A stretch of DNA of 64,000 nucleotides from Prorocentrum cordatum (lineage: Eukaryota; Sar; Dinophyceae; Prorocentrales; Prorocentraceae), in the NCBI GenBank assembly GCA_963575745.1, contig CAUYUJ010015516.1, forward strand, positions 876,325 to 940,324. The letters run 5' to 3'. Below the pieces are notes generated by a model, which had not been told where the DNA came from, searched no databases, and saw only the letters and a program-made list of their open reading frames with translations. This document shows, one piece after another, positions 53,517-63,899 of this stretch (position 1 is the first letter of the stretch; the number at the start of each line of letters is the position of its first letter). A program made the translations under genes and the position numbers.

Positions 53517-53989
53517 AACCACGTTGTGGCCACCGACATCTGGATCCCCCCCCCCCCAGGGCCTGCCCTGGCCGTTCCCCCTGTTTCCGCTCCAGCCACG
53601 GGGGCCGCCACAGAGCGCAGGGGAGCCCGACGAGAGCCCCAAGACGGCGACGGGAGACCCCAAAAAGAGCTCCGGGACAGCTCGAACGCCTCCAGCGCGG
53701 CTCAAGACGGCCCACAGCTTCTGCCAAGCAGCTCCAAGACGGGCCCCTGGGGGTGCGAAGAGAACCCCCATGAGAGGCCCGCAGGGGCAAAAATCCGCCG
53801 ACCCCTTGCGGGTCTCTAGGCGTGTGAGACCTGGCCGGGCAAGAACGGGAAGCGTCCAGCACGGGCTTACCAGCACGGCAGACCACAGGAGCATAGCAGA
53901 TCAGCACGGCAGGTCAGCACAGCAAACCACAAGAACATAGCAGACCACCAACGGGCCCGCGGTGTCCAAAGCCCCGTGCGCAAGTAAAC

Positions 53990-54850
53990 CGTGCCACTGA
54001 GGCCTTGGGTGGAGCTTCTTATTGGGCCACAAACCGTGTGAGGGGTGCACCGAAATGAGTCGCGGGCACGCATGTAAACCCTGCCACTGGGGCCTTCGGT
54101 GGAGCTCCCTATGGGGCCACGAACCGTGTGAGGGGTGCGCCCAAATTAGCGGGTGGACGCATGCGACCCCTACCACTGGGGCCTTCGGTGGAGCTCCCGA
54201 TTTGGCCACGAAGCGTGTGAGTGGTGTGCCGAACTGAGTCGCGGGGACGCATGTAAACACTGCCACTGGGGCCTTCGGTGGAGCTCCCTATGGGGCCACG
54301 AAGCGTGTGAGTGGTGTGACGAAATGAATCGCGGGGACGCATGTAAACCCTACCACTGGGGCCTTCGGTGGAGCTCCCGATTTGGCCACGAAGCGTGTGA
54401 GTGGTGTGCCGAACTGAGTCGTGGGGACGCATGTAAACCCTGGAACTGGAGCCTTCGGTGGAGCTTCCTATGGGGCCACGAAACGTGAGGGGTGTGCCGA
54501 AATGGGCGCGGGACGCATGCGAACTCTGCCATTGCTGCCTTCGGTGAAGCTCCCTATGGGACAACGAACCGTGTGAAGAGTGTGCCGAAATGAATCGTGG
54601 GGACGCATGTAAACCCTGCCACTGAGGCCTGTCGGTGGAGCTCCCTATGGGGCAACGAAGTGTGTGAGGGGTGTGCCGACATGGGCGGGGAGGCGCATGC
54701 GAACCCTGCCATTGCGGCCTTCGGTGGAGCCCCCGATGGGGCCACGAATCGGGAGGACGCATGCGAACCATGCCAGTGGGGCCTTCGGTGGAGCTCCCTA
54801 TGGGGCCACGAATCGTGAATCGTGTGAGGGGTGTGCCGACATGGAGCAGG
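53990..54850 (+). repeat. 90-bp variant of the GGAGCTCCCTATGGGGCC satellite
   Basis: About nine to ten units, with the anchor near 54099, 54189, 54279, 54369 and 54459 (90-bp steps). Units read CCACTGGGGCCTTCGGTGGA, GCTCCCTATGGGGCCACGAA, GTGTGAGGGGTGTGCCGAAA. A purine tract follows at 54880-54940. The conserved end modules were not found, so this is an array only. Confidence 0.9.
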
Positions 54851-54950
54851 ATGGATGATGGAGTCAGCACGACTGAGAGCAGGATGGAGGATGGAGGGGG
54901 AGGAGGAGAAGAAGGAGAAGAGGAGGCCAAGTGTAAACCCAAGAGTCATC

Positions 54951-55268
54951 AACGATGTTGGAATTAACCCTCCCCCAAGCTACCTCTTCATGGGCCCTAC
55001 AACGGTTCATTTCCATTGAGGGAACTGCCTCGTTGGAAGACAACCGTTTGAAGACCCTGAAGCATGCCAAGACTTTGTTCTCTGGATTCCGACGCCACGG
55101 ATCAACCTGAGTGCTGCGCCTCGACGACCCCAGAACGCCATGTTTGGGACTTCAACACAGCGAATCAACATAACTGTTGCACCCGCATAATCCTGAACCC
55201 TTCCAAACACACACTTTCTGGTATGCTGATCATGGAACTCCGTGAAACTCCTCCTATGTTTTGAAACG
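54951..55268. other. No gene supported
   Basis: Non-repetitive sequence. Short frames only. Confidence 0.5.
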
Positions 55269-55835
55269 AGTGTGCGCGGCGCTAAAGCGAGGGTCGCAGT
55301 TTGAGAAAGAATCGCATTCGATCAGCAAAACTCTTGCAAAGTTGTAAAACGAATGTGCGCGGCGCTAAAGCAAGAGTCACAGTTTGAGAAAACGACCCGC
55401 CCTTCAGTCGTGAAACTCTTGCAAATGTTTAAAACGAATGTGCGCGGCACTAAGGCGAGAGCCACATTTTGAAAACCGCCCGCCCTCAATCCGTGGAACT
55501 CTGGAGAATGTTTAAAACGAATATGCGCGGCGCTAAGGCGAGAGCCATATTTTGAAAACCATCCGCCCTCAATCCGCAAAACTCTTGCAGTTTGTTTGAA
55601 AACGAACGTGCGCGGCGCTAAGGCGAGAGCCACATGTTGAAAACCACCCGCCCTCAATGCGCGAAACTCTTGCAGTGTGTTTTAATCGATGTGCCCGGCG
55701 CTAAGACGAATGCCACATTCTGAAAACGACCCGCCCTCAATCCGTGAAACTCTTGTAATGTTTAACAACGAACGGGCGTGGCGCTAAGGCGAGAACCACA
55801 TTTTGAAAACCACCCGCCCTCCACCTGTGAAACTG
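55269..55835 (+). repeat. Tandem satellite, unit about 84 bp, seven copies
   Basis: GTGCGCGGCGCTAA or variants at 55272, 55355, 55440, 55523, 55609, 55691 and 55774. Each unit has GCGAGAGCCACATTTTGAAA, ACCGCCCGCCCTCAATCCGT and GAAACTCTTGCA. The frames are not conserved. Confidence 0.95.
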
Positions 55836-56041
55836 ATGCCACTTTTTCAACTTCAGAGTCATACATGGTGAAGTCTCAGGCGAAATGCCCTGCCCGCCCT
55901 AAAAACTGGCCTTGGGGTGCGACAGGGAGAAGTTCCCCAATCCGAGCTTGCCTCTGTAGGGATCCTAGCGGATCCATATGTGTACGTGACCTACGTCACC
56001 AATTTCGGTGGCCGGCCCGGGTGCCCGGGTGCCCAAGTGCT

Positions 56042-56402
56042 CTATCGCCCTATACCCTATAGCCCTATAGCCCTATAGCCCTGTAGCCCTATAGCCCTAT
56101 ACCAGTATAGCCCTGTAGCCCGATAGCCCTATAGCCCTGTAGCCCTGTAGCCCTATAACCCTGTAGCCCTATAGCCCTATACCCATATAGCCCTATAGCC
56201 CAATACCCCGATAGCCCTATAGCCCTATAGCCGTGTAGCCCTGTAGCCCTATAGCCCTATAGCCCTATAGCCCGATAGCCCTATAACCCTACAGCCCCTA
56301 TAGCCCTATAGCCCCTATAGCCCATATAGTCCGTATAGTCCTATAGCCCTATAGCCCTATAGCCCAGAGAGCCCTATAGCCCTACAGCCCTATAGCCCTC
56401 AT
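56042..56402 (+). repeat. ATAGCCCT 8-bp tandem repeat
   Basis: About 45 units with GTAGCCCT, ATACCCAT and similar variants. The unit differs from the TTTAGGG telomere type, so it is an interstitial minisatellite. Confidence 0.97.
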
Positions 56403-56517
56403 GGCCTTCATAGCCCTCGCAGACGTTATCAACCTGAGGAGCAATTACGAAGGAATCTCATGTAAAATCAACAAAGACTCTGATTGGGTTTTCTCTGGCA
56501 TCATTATTTGTAAGGGA

Positions 56518-56612
56518 AAGGAACGGGGGGGAGGGGGAGGAGAGGAGAAAGGAGAACGCGGAGCGCTGTCTTTTCAAAAAGAGGATCCAACACCACATAA
56601 TGGTTGGGAAAT
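56518..56612 (+). mobile_element. Orphan 3' end of a modular satellite element
   Basis: A purine tract (56521-56556) then CGCGGAGCGCTGTCTTTTCA, AAAAGAGGATCCAACACCAC and ATGGTTGGG (56600-56608). No matching 5' module precedes it. It directly abuts the 5' module of copy B1. Confidence 0.6.
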
Positions 56613-56616
56613 AATG

Positions 56617-57370
56617 AAATTAGCCTGGCGAAGGACCCAACCATATGCAGTTGTGATTACCGCTTATGTGAATATCTTATTCGGTGGCGCTCCCTATGGG
56701 GCCCCGAAACGAGTGAGGGGTGTGCTGAAATGGGTGTGGGGGACGCATGTGGACGGTGGCATTGGGGCCTTCGGTGGAGCTCCCTATGGGGCCACTAACC
56801 GTGTGATGGGTGTGCCGAAATGAATCGCGGGGACGCATGTGGACGTTGGCACTGGAGCCTTCGGTGGAGCTCCATCTGGGGCCCGAAACGAGTGAGGGGT
56901 GTGCCGAAATGGGTGTGTGGGGCACGCATGTGGACGGTGGCATTGGGTCCTTCGGTGGAGCTCCCTCTGGGGCCACGAAACGTGTGAGTGGTGTGCCGAA
57001 ATGAACCGCGAGGACCCATACGAACCATGCCACTGGGGCCCTATGGGGCAACGAAACGTGTGAGGGGTGTGCCGAAATGGGTGTGGGGGACGCATGTGGA
57101 CGGTGGCACTGAGGCCTTCGGTGGAGCTCCCTATGGGGCCAAGAAACGCGTGCGTATGTGCCAAAGTGACGGAAGTGACGGGAGGAGGGAGGAGCGGGAG
57201 GGGGAGGGGGAGGAGGGGGAGGGGGAGGGGGAGGGGGAGGAGGAGGAGGAGGAGGAGGAGGAGGAGGAGGAGGAGGAGGAGGAGGAGGAGGAGGAGGAGG
57301 GGAAGGAGGAAGAACGCGGTGCACCGTCTCTTCAAAACGAGGACCCAACACCACAGGATGGTTGGGAAAA
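56617..57370 (+). mobile_element. Modular satellite element, copy B1
   Basis: The 5' module is AAATTAGCCTGGCGAAGGAC, then CCAACCATATGCAGTTGTGA. About five satellite units of roughly 90 bp follow (56683-57145), then a (GGA)/(GGGGGA) purine tract (57180-57312). The 3' module is CGTCTCTTCAAAACGAGGAC, then CCAACACCACAGG and ATGGTTGGG. Subterminal repeats CCCAACCAT (56636-56644) and ATGGTTGGG (57358-57366) match perfectly. Confidence 0.75.
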
Positions 57371-57389
57371 ATGCTTACAAATAGCCAAA

Positions 57390-57447
57390 ATAAACACACA
57401 CACACACACACACACAAACACACGCGCGCGCACGCACGCACGCAAGA
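57390..57447 (+). repeat. CA/CGCA dinucleotide-type tract between two elements
   Basis: ACACACAC with CGCGCGCACGCACG, lying in the 80-bp spacer between copies B1 and B2. Confidence 0.95.
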
Positions 57448-59719
57448 AAATTAGCCTGGCGAAGGACCCAATCATATGCAGTTGTGAATACCGTAGTTGT
57501 GGGTATCGCCTTCGGTGGAGCTCCCTATGGGCCACGAAGCGCTGTACTGGGTGGGGGAAACCCATGTGGAAACCGCCACTGGGACCTTACGTGAAGCTCC
57601 CCATGGAGCCACGAAGCGCTGTGCTGGATGGGGGGGGGGCGCATGAGGACACCGCCACCGGGACCCTAGGTGGAGCTCCCTATGCGGCCACGAAGCACTG
57701 TGCTGGGTGAGGGAGACGCATGTGGACGCCGCCACTGGGGCCGTAGGTGGAGCACCCTATGGGGCCACGAAGCGTTGTACTGGGTGGGGGAGACCCATGT
57801 GGACACCGCAACTGGTGTTTTAGGTGGGGCTCCCTATGGAGCCACGAAGCGCTGTGCTGGGTGGGGGAGACGCATATGGACACCGCCACTGGGACCTTGG
57901 GTGGAACACCCTATGGAGCCACGAGGCGCTGTGCTGGGTGGGGGAGACGCATGTGGACACCGCCACTGGGACCTTAGGTGGAGGTCCTCATGTGGCCACG
58001 AAACGCCGTACTGGGCGGGGAAGACGCATGTGGACATCGCCACTGGGACCTCAGTTGGAGTTCCCGATGGAGCCACGAAGCGCTGTGCTGCGTGGGGGAA
58101 ACGCATGAGGACACCGCCACTGGGGCGTTAGGTGGAGCACCCTACGGAGCCACGAAACGCCGTACTGGGTGGGGGAGACGTATGTGGACACTGCCACTGG
58201 GACCTTCGGTAAAGCTCCCTATGGAGCCACGAACCGTTGTGCTGGGTGGGGGAGACGCATGTGGACACCGCCGCTGGAGCGTTAGGTGGAGCTCCCTCTG
58301 TGGCCACGAAACGCTGTGCTGGGTGGGGGGGCGCACGTGGACACCGCCACTAGGACCTTTATGTGGAGCTCCCTTTGCAGCCACGAGGTGCTGGGCTAGG
58401 TGGGGGAGACGCAAGTGGACACCGCCACTGGGACTTTAGGTGGAGCACCCTACGGGGCCACGAAGCGCTGTGCTGGGTGGAGGATGCGCATGTGGACACC
58501 GCCACTGGGGCCTTAGGTGAAGCACCCTATGTGGCCACGAAGCGCTGTGCTGGGTGGGGGAGACGCATGTGGACACCGCCACTGGAGCGTTAGGTGGAGC
58601 TCCCTATGCGCCACGAAGCGCTGTGCTGGGTGGGGGAGACGCATGAGAGCACCGCCACTGGGACCTTAGGCGGAGCACCCTGCGGAGCCACGAGGCGCTG
58701 TGCTGGGTGGGGGCGACGCATGTGGACACCGCCACTGGGACCGTAGGTGAAGCTCCCTTTGGAGCCACGAAACGCTGTGCTGGGCGGGGAAGACGCATAT
58801 GGACACCGCCGCTGAAACCTTAGGTGGAGCTTCCTATGTGGCCACGAAGCGCTGTGCTGGGTGGGGGAAACGCATGTGGACACCGCCACTGCGACCTTAG
58901 GTGGAGGTCCCTATGGAGCCACGAGGCGCTGTGCTGAGTGGGTAAGACCCATGTGGACACCGCCACTGGGATCCTAGGTGGTGCACCCTATGAGGCCACG
59001 AAACGCCGTACTGGGTGGAGGATGCGCATGTGGACACCGCCACTGGGGCCTTAGGTGAAGCACCCTACGGGGCCACGAAGCGCTGTGCTGGGTGGGGGAG
59101 ACGCATGTGAACACCGCCACTGGGACCTTCGGTGAAGCTCCCTATGGGGCCACGAAGCGCTGTGCTGGGTGGGGGAGACGCATTCGGACACCGCCACTGG
59201 GACCTTAGGTGGAGCTCGCTATGGGGCCACGAAGCGCTGTGCTGGGTGGAGGAGACGCATGTGGACACCACCAGTGGGACCTTAGGTGGAGCTCCCTATG
59301 CGGCCACGAAACGCCGTACTGGGCGGGGAAGACGCATGTGGACACCGCCACTGGGGCCTTAGGTGGAGCTCTCTTTGGAGCCACGAAACGCTGTGCTGGG
59401 TGGGGGAGACGCATATGGACACCGCCACTGGGACCCTTGGTGGAGCTCCCTGTGGAGCCACGAAACGCTGTGCTGGGTGGGGGAGACGCATGAGGGCACC
59501 GCCACTGGGACCTTAGGTGGAGTTCCCTATGTGGCGACGAAACGCCGTACTGGGCGGGGGAGACGCATGTGGACACCGCCACTGGGACCTTGGGTGGAGC
59601 TCCCTATGTGGCCACGAAACGCTGAGGACATGCGCAGGAGAGAGGCAGGGATGGGAGTAGGAAGGAGGGGGAGGAGGAAGGAAAGAGGAAGGACCCAACA
59701 CCACAGGATGATTGGGAGG
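57448..59719 (+). mobile_element. Modular satellite element, copy B2, about 27 satellite units
   Basis: The 5' module is AAATTAGCCTGGCGAAGGAC, then CCAATCATATGCAGTTGTGA. About 27 units of 77 bp follow from 57508 to 59612 (GGAGCTCCCTATGGGGCCAC, GAAGCGCTGTGCTGGGTGGG, GGAGACGCATGTGGACACCG, CCACTGGGACCTTAGGT). After a purine tract the 3' module is GGACCCAACACCACAGG then ATGATTGGG; the CGTCTCTTC part is lost. Subterminal repeats are CCCAATCAT (57467-57475) and ATGATTGGG (59708-59716). Both differ from the other copies by matching changes, so the pairing is preserved. Since 77 is not a multiple of three, the ~76-codon open frames repeat every three units and are not evidence of a protein. Confidence 0.75.
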
Positions 59720-59737
59720 AAGAAAATGTCCCAGGCT

Positions 59738-59800
59738 ATTTTCTTACTATTCTCTAAAATTCGTCCTGTAGGGCGACATGCCCGACTTAAGAGGGGGCCC
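59738..59800 (+). repeat. Dispersed repeat, ACATGCCCGACTT family, copy 3
   Basis: TTCTTACTATTCTCTAAAAT then CCTGTAGGGCGACATGCCCG and ACTTAAGAGGGGGCCCG. Confidence 0.65.
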
Positions 59801-59941
59801 GCGACTTCGTGAAGTCCTCTGGGGCCCTGAGTGCACACGCAGCCTTCCATTGGAGGACCTGCTGTAACGCGAGGAGCCCACATCCCAAACGGCACACGGG
59901 TGGCGATTGGACCTCTTACGAGGAGCGCCGGAGGCAGCGCC

Positions 59942-60036
59942 TTCGGTAGCAACTCATGGGAGCCTCCCATACCATCTTGTCGGCTCTTGCGAATCGACGC
60001 TAGTCGACGCTAAATCGACGCTAACCGATCCGTAGA
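59942..60036 (+). repeat. Leader plus short GACGC satellite, copy 1
   Basis: CGGTAGCAACTCATGGGAGC, then ATACCATCTTGTCGGCTCTT and GCGAATCGACGC, is followed by only about four TCGACGCTAAA units. The same leader precedes the 1.4-kb array at 61780. Confidence 0.75.
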
Positions 60037-60955
60037 ACGAAATTGAGAGGGTATGCCAAGCTCCCATGATTTGCCACCGAACGGCACCCAAGGAAGGACA
60101 CGGGGAACTACGAGCACTTCCGAGACCGGAGTGGTCCTCATGCAAAGGACTCATTGCGTCACTCGGAATAGCGGAGTGCCAACCTTTGAAACGTCGACAC
60201 TGGTTGACTGCAACTTGACGAAGTCCAGTGGGAGCATGTTCACGCAATCACAACATTGAACTATGTGTCATATCTAGTGTTCGTCAATGCCCGCGCGCTG
60301 AGGTTCCACTGTCATGCCTGGTTTCTGTCAATGCCTAGCTTTCGTCAATGCCAAGGCCTTGCGAAGACTCAGAGCTTCTCATCATGATCGATTACCAGGT
60401 CCTGGGTGTGGTGACTATCATCGGGCGTCTGAGCATGAGCCTCATAATCTGATCACTGCCGAAAGTCGGGGGCGCGCGAACATGGATTAGCGATCCATGG
60501 ATTTGGCGCACGGTCGCCACATCCACGAATCGGGGGAGATGCCCTCTCCAAAATGCGGCCAGTGCCGCCTCCTTCAGCGGCGGAAAGCTGCGATTTCCCA
60601 TGGAAACGGGCCCCGTCGCTAATCCACGCCCCCTTGATCCATGTTTGCGATCGCCTGAGAAAGTGGGGCTTGACAAAAGCCACGTAGACCCGTCATGAAG
60701 ATAGGCAAGGACGAGAGAAGGCTTGAAAAATCATAAGAGGACAACACAAAGCCAGACACGGAGTGCGGGGGAGAGAAGAGCGGGAGAGAGAAGCATGAGG
60801 GGGAACGACAGTGGGGGGGTTGGCTCGAGAGGGTGGAAACATCGACCTGCAGATCGCCAATCGATCGGCGATGGGCCCCAGATAGCGAAGCCGTCGGGCC
60901 GCGGGCGGGGTGAGCCATCGGGGCCCCCTCGGCGAACAGTGGGCACGAGAGGTTC
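60037..60955. other. No gene supported; TTTCGTCAATGCC repeated near 60280-60350
   Basis: CGTCAATGCC occurs three times within 70 bp. GGATTAGCGATCCATGG and CTAATCCACGCC suggest a weak inverted arrangement at 60483-60630. No domains are visible. Confidence 0.5.
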
Positions 60956-60959
60956 GATA

Positions 60960-61140
60960 CTCCAGATTTCGTAATAAAGGGAGGGGGTCTCATTTCGGGG
61001 GGGGGGTCTCTTCCAGGCTATCTTGGAGGGTCTGGGGTGGTCTGGGGACGATGTTTTGGAGGGTTCTCCCACGAGGGGGGGTCTGAAATGGCTTGTCTTG
61101 GAGGGTCCAGACCCCCTCCCTTTTATTACGAAATCTGGAG
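60960..61140. mobile_element. 181-bp Tc1/mariner-type MITE with TA flanks
   Basis: A near-perfect terminal inverted repeat of about 31 bp. The left arm starts CTCCAGATTTCGTAATAAAG; the right arm ends CTTTTATTACGAAATCTGGA with a final G. The dinucleotide TA stands directly outside both ends (60958-60959 and 61141-61142), the target duplication typical of Tc1/mariner and Stowaway-like elements. There is no coding capacity. The central part has repeated TTGGAGGGTCTGGGG words. Confidence 0.7.
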
Positions 61141-61339
61141 TACGTTCCCCCTGAGCACAGTGAGCACAGCTCCCCTCACGGGCCATGACTCGACTCTCTC
61201 TCCGCCGCCCCCCGGAACACGCGCCCGAGGCTGGAAAAAGCCCCTGGGAACGGCCGAGGGCAGCACAGAACCTCGAGCTCCGAACTCCGAAGGGCCCACG
61301 CCACCGAGCCTGTCCCCCCCCCCAGCGCTGCCTCCGAAA
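61141..61339. other. Spacer between two small elements
   Basis: No gene and no repeat recognised. Confidence 0.5.
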
Positions 61340-61506
61340 TAGAGGAAAGAGAACTATGCACATACACCGATTCTGGCCAGGCCCATCCTGAGCCCAGGAT
61401 CGGTGCATACGCCCTCCTACCTTGGCCAGGAAGGCATATGCACCGATCCTGGGTCAAGGATGGGCGTTGTCAGGATCGGTGCATATGCATAGTTCTCTTC
61501 GCCCGA
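61340..61506 (+). mobile_element. 167-bp MITE-like element, copy 2
   Basis: Nearly identical to 51850-52016 over the full 167 bp, with only a few differences (for example GGGCGTTGT against GGACCTTGC). It has the same terminal and internal inverted repeats. No flanking direct repeat is visible here. Confidence 0.75.
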
Positions 61507-61509
61507 CAT

Positions 61510-61700
61510 ACATCGAATCGAAAAGATATCGGCTAGCAAATCGAAAAGAAAAGAACGGAATCGACGTTCGCCGACCCAAGCCGAGGCGTACACGCAAAAA
61601 TCCAAACCAAGATTGGAATCCAGAGCCGAATCGCATCGAAATCGGAATCCTCGAAACCGAATCGATTCGAATCGACAGAGCCCTTCCGTACCCCCTCGCT
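61510..61700 (+). repeat. Degenerate GAATCG short-period repeat
   Basis: AATCGAAA, GAATCGATTCGAATCG and similar words. Confidence 0.7.
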
Positions 61701-61709
61701 GGATGAGGG

Positions 61710-63205
61710 CTCTCGGTGGCAACTCCTGTGGGTCTACCTGCTATACCATCTTGCTGGCTCTTGCGAACCGACGCTCGTCGACGCCAATCGACACGAAATC
61801 GACGCAAAATCGGCGCCAATCGACACAATCTACCCTAAATCGGCGCCAAGCGACGCTGAGTCGGCGCCAACGAATGCTAATAATTATACGAATGGCCGCC
61901 AACTCGGCCCCAATCGACGCTAATTTAAATCGGCGCCAATGGACGCCAAATCTGCGCCAATCGACGCCATGATGCGCTAAATCGAAACTAGATCGAAGCT
62001 AATCGACGCTAAGTCGGCGACAATCGATGCGACTACACGCTACAACAATGCTAAATCGGCGCCAATCGATGTCAAATCAGCCCCAGTCGACGCTAATCTG
62101 CGCGACATCGGAACTGCATCGGCGCCTATCAAAGCTATATCGACGCCAATCGGAGCCACGCGACGCCAGATCGATGCTACATCGGCGCCAATCGATGCCC
62201 AATCGGCGCCAATCGATGTGAATCTACACTAAATCGATGTAAAATCGGCGCCAATCGATGTTAAATCGGCGCCAATCCGCGCTAATTTACGCGAAATCCA
62301 AACTTGCTACAAGCCAGCGCCAATGGCACCAAATCAGTGCCGATCTACGCTAAGCTGCACTAAATCGATGCTAACTCGGCGGTCATCGATGCTAACTCGG
62401 CGCCAACCGGCGCTAATCTGCACTAAATCTGCGCCAGTCGACGCTAATCGACGCTAAATCGGCGCGAACCGACCCTAACCTCATTAAATAGCAACTCAAT
62501 CAACGCTAATCGACGCTACATCGGCGACAATCGGAGCTAATTTGCGCTACATAAACCAGCGCTCATCGACGCTAACTTGGTTCCTATCGACGCTGATCTG
62601 CTGCGCTTACTCAAAACTAGATCAACGCTGATCGACGCTAAATCGGCGCCACTCGATGCCAATCTGCGCTAAGCTAAAACGGCGCTAATCAGCGCTAAAT
62701 CGGAGCTATTAGACCGAGTTTGCAACAATCGAATCTAAATCGGCGCTAATCCACGTTAAAAACTCGGCGCCAATCGACGTTGATCTGCGCTTAATCAAAT
62801 CTACGCTATGTTAAATTGGCGCCAGTCGACGCTAACCTACACTAAATCGAAACTAAACTGGCACAAATCGACGCTAAATCGGCGCCCAGCGACGCCAACC
62901 TACGCTAAATCGATGCGAAATCGGCGCTAATCGGCGCTAGATCGATGCCACATCGGCGCCTGTCGACGCTACGTCGGCGCCCATGTACGCCAACACACGA
63001 TAAATCAAAGCTGAGTCGGCGCCTATCATCGCCAAATCGGCGCCAATCGACGCCAGTCTGCGCTAAATCGATGCTCAATCGGCGCTCATCGAGGCTACCT
63101 CGGAAACAATCGACTCTCATCTGCGCTGAATCGGCGCAAAGTCGACGCCACATCGGCGCCAATCGACGCTGATCTGCGCCAAATCGGCGCCAGATCGGCG
63201 CAAAC
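61710..63205 (+). repeat. Leader plus 1.4-kb GACGC/GGCGCC satellite
   Basis: The leader CGGTGGCAACTCCTGTGGGT ... CTATACCATCTTGCTGGCTC, TTGCGAACCGACGC matches 59942-60010. From 61780 the array alternates AATCGACGCT and AAATCGGCGCC words of 10-12 bp in many variants (TGCGCTAAATC, CGATGCTA). It ends at 63205, directly against a foldback arm. The Arg/Ser-rich frames are by-products. Confidence 0.9.
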
Positions 63206-63275
63206 ATCCGGGGGAACGAAAGGGGGGATGGCAAAGAGTAGGGTGGAGAATCAGCTCACGTAGCTGATTCTGAAA
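63206..63275 (+). mobile_element. Single arm of the foldback element
   Basis: GGGGGAACGAAAGGGGGGAT, AGTAGGGTGGAG and AATCAGCTCACGTAGCTGAT match the left arm of 50909-51102. No opposite arm follows. Confidence 0.65.
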
Positions 63276-63895
63276 GCGGAAAAATTCACACTGATGGAGA
63301 AAGATGATCCTGATGGTTAAATGATGTTGCTCTGTTGCGCGACAGCCGCGGCGGCGCGTCCGAATTGACGAGCCACGTCTTGCGCTCGCGCCCTGAATCT
63401 CCTGTCAAGGAGCAAATACAACTCGCTGGTAACATATCCAAAAATCGCCGCGACCCGATGCAACGCGACCCTGATTACCCGAGCAAATGCATCGCGGGGT
63501 GAACTGGCAGGGAAAACATGAGCCCCGCCCCCCGACCGGGCCCTGGCCCCGGACCCCCACGACTTTGCGAAGGCAGGCCGCGGTCTTGACTAAAGCGAAG
63601 CGGCGGCTTTACTAAAACGAGGGAGCGGCTTTACTAAAGACAGAATACGGCTATAGTAAAGGCGCGCCGCCCACTACATTCTGGAAGGGGAAAAACAATC
63701 AAATAAATAAAAGAAACAAAAAAACTGCAGCAACAACAACAAAAAAAACATCGCTTCACCAAAGCAACAAGAAAGCTGTAGTAAAGCGGAGAGACGGCTG
63801 GTGCAAAACTGCGCGCAGAAATTCCGTTCCTCCCATAAAATATGGTGCGGGACTCCAGGAACGAGGGCGGGGCGCAAGTTCGCCCCTGTGCCCTG
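63276..63895. other. No gene supported; CGGCTTTACTAAA repeat
   Basis: GCGGCTTTACTAAA occurs at 63602 and 63622, with CGGCTATAGTAAAG at 63649 and GTAGTAAAGCGG at 63779. An AAC/AAA-rich stretch lies at 63690-63750. Confidence 0.5.
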
Positions 63896-63899
63896 GGCT

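Noticed and set aside
56042-56402. Telomere repeat
   Set aside because: The unit is ATAGCCCT with an 8-bp period, not the 7-bp CCCTAAA type, and it is internal.
57670-59812. Repeated ~76-153-codon frames with GHRHWDLRWSS-type peptides
   Set aside because: They are the translation of 77-bp units read through three units at a time. The same DNA gives different repeated peptides in the other frames.
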